64,000 nucleotides of DNA from Castanea sativa (Eukaryota; Streptophyta; Magnoliopsida; Fagales; Fagaceae), in assembly GCF_040712315.1 (NCBI RefSeq), contig NC_134014.1, forward strand, positions 41,653,634-41,717,633, written 5' to 3'. Within the stretch, counting starts at the first letter, position 1; each line of letters begins with the position of its first letter. The notes beneath the pieces are model-generated. The model was not told the origin of the DNA and searched no databases. It saw only the letters and a list, made by a program, of their open reading frames with translations. A program made the position numbers and the translations under genes. Below are positions 58,757-64,000 of the stretch, piece after piece.

Positions 58757-59381
58757 ATAATAATAATAAAAAAGAAGAAGAAAAGAAAAGAAAGCCACCA
58801 AACAATATCCTAAAGATTTATTAGTTAATTTATTTACATTTTGAAATGAATAATTTTGATTGGACAAAATTTTTCCCTAAATTTGGTTGAAGGAATCTTT
58901 TGCAATCCATTATGTGATGATTTATAAAACCATAAACATGTATTAAATCACATGAGTCTAAAATCATTTAAATAAGTCATATGATTAAAACAAAAATTAA
59001 ATAAGGTCACATTTAAATAGGTAATGTGATTAGAAATACATGTAATTGGTCTTATTAATTTCCAATTTGAGTTATTAATGAGTAACATGGTTTATCTAAC
59101 AATCATGGCTTTACAGATTAAGGGTTCTTCCATTGTGTTATGAACCTTAAAAAAAGGGTTGAAAACAACTTAAGGTCCAAATTTCCTAAAAATTTATTGC
59201 CTTTTCAAAAAAGAAAAGAAAAGAGTATGCATGAATCAATTTATGATATATTTCAATTTAATATGACTTTCCCAAGTTAAGAAATCTTCAACCTAACCCA
59301 ATACTAGATAGCTCTAAAACCAACTCAACCCATACGAGTTGGGACCATTTTTGTCTAAAATTTTCTTCTATTATGCTATTT
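58757..59381. other. spacer, no gene seen
   Basis: AT-rich sequence with a short (AAT)n and purine-rich run at its left edge (about 58757-58795). The 71-codon minus-strand frame over it is low-complexity. No other signal. Confidence 0.4.
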
Positions 59382-59386
59382 AAAGT

Positions 59387-60053
59387 TGATGGGGTACTGA
59401 TTTTGCCTATCTCCAAGTCGTCCATAAAGGTCGTCTGTGACCCGTTTGGAATTGTAAACACCCTTCGAAACCTACTTGTAGCTACCTCGTCCAGATAGGA
59501 AGAGCTCTGGACGAGGTAGGCACCACCAGAAAATAGACACTCGTCCAAAGCGCAGATAACCTCGTCCTGAAGGAGTGACTGTTAGACGAGGCAGCCTCTA
59601 CGCCTGTGCCAAAACATACTCGACTAAGGAATTATGGGACGAGAGTAGCACACTTAGAAAAATCTCCGAATGTAACGCAGTAATTCCTTATCCCACACAT
59701 AACTGCCAGGTATCCGTTGTGGAGACAAAAGTATAACTTCGAAACAGTTGTGCAAGTTACGTTTGATTTCTACTTCTCCTTGAATCCAGGAGAAGTTCCA
59801 ATTTTGGTAACCGCCTATAAGAACACTATATAAAGGCTGTTTCAGACAAGGCCAAGATATGTTCATTTTTCACTCCAAAAAAGTTGGAACTCAGATAATA
59901 TAAAGAGAAAAACTAACTTTGCCATCAGAGGGTTTTCGGCCGGCAGCCCCGGTCGCCTTTGATTCGCTTTTCTTTCCTTTTCAGGCCGCAGAGAGAACCA
60001 GTAGTCCTTTGAAGTCCGAAGCATCCAGCCTACTGATCTTCTTTGCATCATCA
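59387..60053. mobile_element. solo LTR, 667 bp, unrelated family
   Basis: Begins tgatgggg and ends catcatca, with short inverted ends TGATG/CATCA. The 5-bp duplication aaagt is perfect at 59382-59386 and 60054-60058. It contains ctatataaaggctg (about 59826) and a tttgccatcagagggttttc leader on the plus strand, typical of plant LTR promoters and start regions. The small minus-strand ORFs within it are not coding. Confidence 0.82.
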
Positions 60054-60058
60054 AAAGT

Positions 60059-61640
60059 CATTATTCGTCTTTTATTATGATTTACACAATTTGACATAAT
60101 ATACGAATTTCATCTAAGCCTTATAATACTAATGTTCCTTTTGTTTAGAAGTAAAATGTTTTCAAATGTAGATATTTTATATGAAATTTTTTTCAGGGCC
60201 AACATTTTCAAATATTTGGTATGATCAAAGCACTTGAAAATGCAACTACAAACTAGCTACCACCATCCACCACAAATGTAGCCACTAGGGTCACCATCAT
60301 AAATCTAACCACCATAGTCACCACTAGCTCAGCATAAATTTAACCAAATTCACTCTACCATCCACCCAAAAATCCAAATCAAAATGCCAAAAAAAAAAAA
60401 AAAAAAAAACCCAACCACCCACGAACCCATATTAGGATTGTGTCACGATGGGTGGAAAATTGGCATTTGCATTGATCAACCTCACAAGCCGCTAAATTGA
60501 TCCATCAAGGACCTAGTCCCATTTTTCAATTCAAACTTGACTTGAAACTAGTCACAATAAACCTACAACAAATGCTCTCTCGTCCACCAAAGCCTAGAGT
60601 TAAACTTCACCAAAGCAAATAGTTGGACCCTAAACCTATGGTTTTAGAAACCAAAACTATCAAAAAACCATTTTTGCCCCTAGTTCCTAGTTCAACTCGG
60701 TTTTTGACCAGTTTGGATTGATTCTCAGTTCCTAGTTGAACTGGCCGGTTCGGTCTAGTTTTTAAAACAATGCCGAAACCCCATCGACCTACTTTCTTTC
60801 TCTCCTAAAACGTTGCCACTTCTTAACCCATCTACCCACCTTTTTTCCCTTTCGAAATCCAACGATGACGGTTAGTAGGGTCAACATTGACGATTGTGAG
60901 TGGCTCAAATGGGTGGCATCAATCGATAATCTCTTTGTGTGGCTGACCAAGAAGGGTGGTTTCTAGCAAAAGAGCGATAGAGTAGGCTGAGAGAAATATG
61001 TAAAATGTTATGCCCTTTGTTTGAGCATAAATATTTTACATATTCTTGCTTGAGTTTTACGGATATTTGTAAAATATTTTACAATAAAACAAACATTATA
61101 AAACGTGTAAAATTTTTTCCTGTAAATATTTGACTTCAAAACAAAGGAACATAAAATGAAATAAAATTAACTTATAGAATTCAAAAACAAACCAACCGAA
61201 CAGCTTTAAAGGATTCATCCTGACCCGTTGACTTTGGAAGTGCTTTTGACTTCTGAATCGTGTGACCATCAAATTTTTATGCACTTTTCGGCAACACAAA
61301 AAATAAAATTTGGTGGCTGCTGGGCAGTAGCGAAGCATTTGTGTTGTGTGTGTGTGCGTGTGACTTCAAAGTACCGTGTAAATCCTATGATGATTGGCAC
61401 ACCAAAGAAACAACGAAACCAAACATCCTCAGCTATTCACACTTGTATAAACGCACGTGCCCTTTGACTCCTGTGACTTAAAGAACCTTCCGAAAAGAAA
61501 AGTGGCCCTCTTCGTTGCCTTTGCCTACGATTACGAGCCCTAATTTTTCCTTCTTTCTTTCTCGTAAAAGTAGACTTATGAGGAAGTGATCCAAGAATTA
61601 CAGTGACTACATTGAAGCTCAAGCAAATTCAAACCCTCAG
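60059..61640. other. spacer upstream of the ADA1-like gene
   Basis: Low-complexity parts include accaccatcc-type repeats near 60255-60350, a poly-A run near 60390-60410 and an ggttcggtctagtttt stretch near 60750. About 61450-61640 is probably the promoter and leader of the gene to the right. No ORF is convincing. Confidence 0.4.
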
Positions 61641-61653
61641 TTTTTGAATTCAG

Positions 61654-62182
61654 GTTTTTTTCCTTTTCTTTAATTTACTTATTTTTTCTTAGTTTATTGG
61701 GTTCATTGTGTTAATTGCTTTCCTGGGGTTTTTATTTTTCTGATCAAATTCTCAAGTGGGTCTTGTTTGGAACTCGAAAATTTTACTTAAAAGTATGTAA
61801 AAAAGCTTAATTTAGTAAAATTTATGGTTTTTTTTAATTTGAGATCGATGTTGAGCAGTGAAAGCTGTTTGTAATTGTATGCTATAGTTGCCCTTCTAAG
61901 TTTACTCTGTAATTGAAAGAATTGTATGTTTAAAGTTAGGTAATTGCCTTTTCAGCTCAATTACAATCTGGGTTTTTTTTGTTAAAGTTTCGGTAATTCA
62001 GTTTAAGCCAGTCGGCAATGTTGACTTTCTTCCCTGAAATTGACTTGCTAATAAAAAAAGACCGTTGAAGTTGAAAGGGTTTTTGAGTTTTTGAATTAGG
62101 ATGTGGACCGAGAGGGTTATTTAGATTTGAATAGGGTTTTTGTCTTTTGGGTATCTAGCTGAAATTCTGGTTTTGATGATAG
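61654..62182 (+). other. probable 5'-UTR intron of the ADA1-like gene
   Basis: Donor cag|gttttt at 61654 and acceptor gatgatag ending 62182, with T-rich sequence between. The start codon follows 13 bases later. Leader introns are common in plant genes of this type. Exact ends need transcript data. Confidence 0.45.
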
Positions 62183-62195
62183 TGAGGAGACCAAA

Positions 62196-63251
62196 ATGCC
62201 AGCGGGTCAGCATTTTGCTCGAATAGACGCATTAGAGATAAAGTCTCAGATTGAAAGGAAGCTGGGGCGCCCGAAGGCAGAGGAGTATTTTGATCTGTTG
62301 GCAAAATTTTTTGGTCTTAAGATTAGCAAATCTGACTTCAATAAACTCTGCATTGACAAAATTGGGAGAGAAAATGTTCGACTTCATAATCATCTCATCA
62401 AATCAATCATAAAAAATGCATGCCTTGCAAAGACTCCCCCATCAAGGGATGACAAAGTAGAAGGTTCTTTCGGTGTTAAAGTGGCAAATGGGTATCAAAG
62501 AAGTGGTGTTCAGCCACTATGCCGAGATATTCCACAGTCGCCTCGAAAGGGGAGGACCCCAACTTTTCGTGATCGCAAGTGTAGGGACCGGCCAAGTCCT
62601 CTTGGGCCTCATGGGAAGAACCATAGTATTGCTTGTGAAGATTCAATCCCTAAGTTTCAAGAACAGCAAAGTGCTACAGAGCTGCTTTCTTTGGGTAGCA
62701 GACCCCCTGGTTCTGTGGAAGATGGGGAAGAAGTTGATCAAGCTGCTGGAAGCCCAAGCATTTATAGTAGGAGCCCTGTTAGAGCTCCACTTGGCATCCC
62801 CTTAAATACCCGAGGGACAAGGAAAGTGTTATGTAATGGATTAGCATCTGCATTTTCCACTGAGACTTGTCAGAACAGTGGCGAGCTACCTGATACCGGT
62901 TCTTTGAGGAGGAGATTGGAGCAGAGGTTGGAGATGGAGGGATTAAAAATCTCGGTGGACTGTGCCAACTTGTTGAACAATGGCCTTGAAGTTTATCTGA
63001 AGAGATTGATAAAGCCCTGTTTGGAACTTGCTAGTTCCAGGTCTGTACACAAACACATAGACCAACGACATAGTCCTCCTGTACCTGGTTTAAATGGGAT
63101 GTGGCCTGTGAGATATGTACAAAAACAAAGTGAGCCCATGCCTGCATCCATTTCAGACTTCCGGGTTGCAATGGAATTGAATCCCCAGATACTTGGAGAA
63201 GATTGGCCGACAGAACTTGAGAAGATTTGCTTGCGTGCGCCAGAGGAATGA
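62196..63251 (+). CDS. ADA1/Hfi1-like SAGA coactivator subunit
   Basis: 351 residues in one exon, starting MPAGQHFARIDALEIKSQ. Residues about 10-85 (EIKSQIERKLGRPKAEEYFDLL, FFGLKISKSDFNKLC, LHNHLIKSIIKNA) match the SAGA-Tad1 family. The middle is Ser/Pro/Arg-rich. Residues about 238-285 (SLRRRLEQRLEMEGLKIS, LLNNGLEVYLKRLIKPCLEL) form the histone-fold-like part, and the end has DFRVAMELNPQILGEDWP. ADA1/TADA1 is a core structural subunit of the SAGA histone-acetyltransferase complex, acting in the nucleus in RNA polymerase II transcription. The ATG is the first in frame after the leader. Length fits plant homologues. Identification is from recall, not a search. Confidence 0.88.
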   Translation: MPAGQHFARIDALEIKSQIERKLGRPKAEEYFDLLAKFFGLKISKSDFNKLCIDKIGRENVRLHNHLIKSIIKNACLAKTPPSRDDKVEGSFGVKVANGYQRSGVQPLCRDIPQSPRKGRTPTFRDRKCRDRPSPLGPHGKNHSIACEDSIPKFQEQQSATELLSLGSRPPGSVEDGEEVDQAAGSPSIYSRSPVRAPLGIPLNTRGTRKVLCNGLASAFSTETCQNSGELPDTGSLRRRLEQRLEMEGLKISVDCANLLNNGLEVYLKRLIKPCLELASSRSVHKHIDQRHSPPVPGLNGMWPVRYVQKQSEPMPASISDFRVAMELNPQILGEDWPTELEKICLRAPEE

Positions 63252-63721
63252 ATTGGAACTGATTAGCACATGATTTTGGTAAATCAATAAGTTTGGGGTT
63301 CATTTCAAAGTGATAATGAGTTATCACAATACAACTGTAAAATTTACTCTAACACTGATCTTGACCTTGTCGTTTTTACAAGCACTGCTGAAGTACATTA
63401 GTAAAAGTTATGGGAAGTTTTGGACGAAGGTGATTAGTTGTATATAGGTTTCAGTGCTGATTTTTTTGGGGTGGGACACCATGACATGGTAAAGTTTAAA
63501 CATATCAACACTTGTAATAATCTTGATATAATGAATAGGTCAGTGGTCTTCTTTTTCTAATATTTATAGTTTTTTTCTAATTTCATTTTATTATGCCTTA
63601 AGTTTGTTAATCAAGCTCATCTTTAAAGTTTCCAGGCCGATTGTTCTAAAATTACCTATCCCATGAGATCCAATTGACTGCTCTTTGTGGCAATTGTTAT
63701 TCAACTTATTTAGTATTTGAT

Positions 63722-63753
<32 letters not shown>

Positions 63754-64000
63754 GCGCGCGCGCGCACTCAGACACTCACGAATATGCAGAGCAATTATGT
63801 TGAAGAAGTTAAGGATGAAAGCCTTACACCTAAATTGCCAAAGTGGAGGGTAAGGTTGTAGGTTCAAAATTAATTGGGTGAGTGTATAACTAATTACAGA
63901 TCATAATAATAATAATAATTATATATATATATATATATATATTCTGTCACTGTACAGAAGGCACAATTATTTGTGCCCTTGTAAATCTCCAGCCCTCTTC
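63252..64000. other. 3' region of the ADA1-like gene and intergenic DNA
   Basis: The 3' UTR probably runs to about 63530, but no clear AATAAA was chosen. A compound microsatellite (CT)n(CA)n(CG)n lies at about 63722-63766. (AAT)n followed by (TA)n lies at about 63903-63942. Confidence 0.5.

Overview
This is plant nuclear DNA, most likely from a woody eudicot. It is AT-rich and intron-bearing, full of LTR retrotransposons and small DNA transposons, and ends in a plant-type SAGA-subunit gene. The repeat style reminds me of Fagaceae, but I cannot confirm that from the sequence alone. Only one ordinary host gene is well supported: an ADA1/Hfi1-like SAGA coactivator subunit (62196-63251, +).

About 46 kb of the 64 kb is four Ty3/gypsy elements with one architecture. 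A (5777-17566, +) and C (32355-43318, -) belong to one family. B (18386-29876, +) and D (45709-57606, -) are relatives. Each runs LTR, a PBS beginning TGGCGCC (decayed in D), gag, protease, an in-frame UAG, RT, RNase H, a second archaeal-type RNase H and integrase. Then come a tandem-repeat array, a convergent gene on the opposite strand (aORF), a polypurine tract and the second LTR. The dual RNase H, the antisense ORF and the variable 3' tandem arrays place them in the Tat lineage. All four are disabled, mainly by nonsense codons (B) or frameshifts (A, C, D).

The most interesting signal is the stop codon between protease and RT. It sits at the homologous position in all four elements, and the next six bases always fit CARYYA, the leaky-stop context of tobacco mosaic virus. 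This suggests the family makes Gag-PR and Gag-PR-RT-RH-INT by stop-codon readthrough. The second notable system is the aORF. It has three exons with matching splice sites, a predicted transposon-associated N-terminal domain, a basic nuclear-localisation-like motif and a coiled-coil tail. It appears to have its own promoter, with TATA boxes in B and D.

Layout: 1-5776 is AT-rich intergenic DNA with small repeats. 5777-17566 is element A, whose 3' LTR has lost its last ~28 bp. 17567-18379 is a host spacer. 18380-29882 is element B with a 6-bp target duplication. 29883-31786 is spacer with MITE-like sequence. 31787-44195 is a three-level nest: element C inside a hAT-type element inside a PIF/Harbinger-type element, each with its own target duplication. 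44199-45708 is spacer with a possible old LTR. 45709-57606 is element D, whose 5' LTR carries a 595-bp MULE-like insertion. 57956-58756 and 59387-60053 are solo LTRs. 60059-61640 is spacer, followed by the ADA1-like gene and its downstream region.
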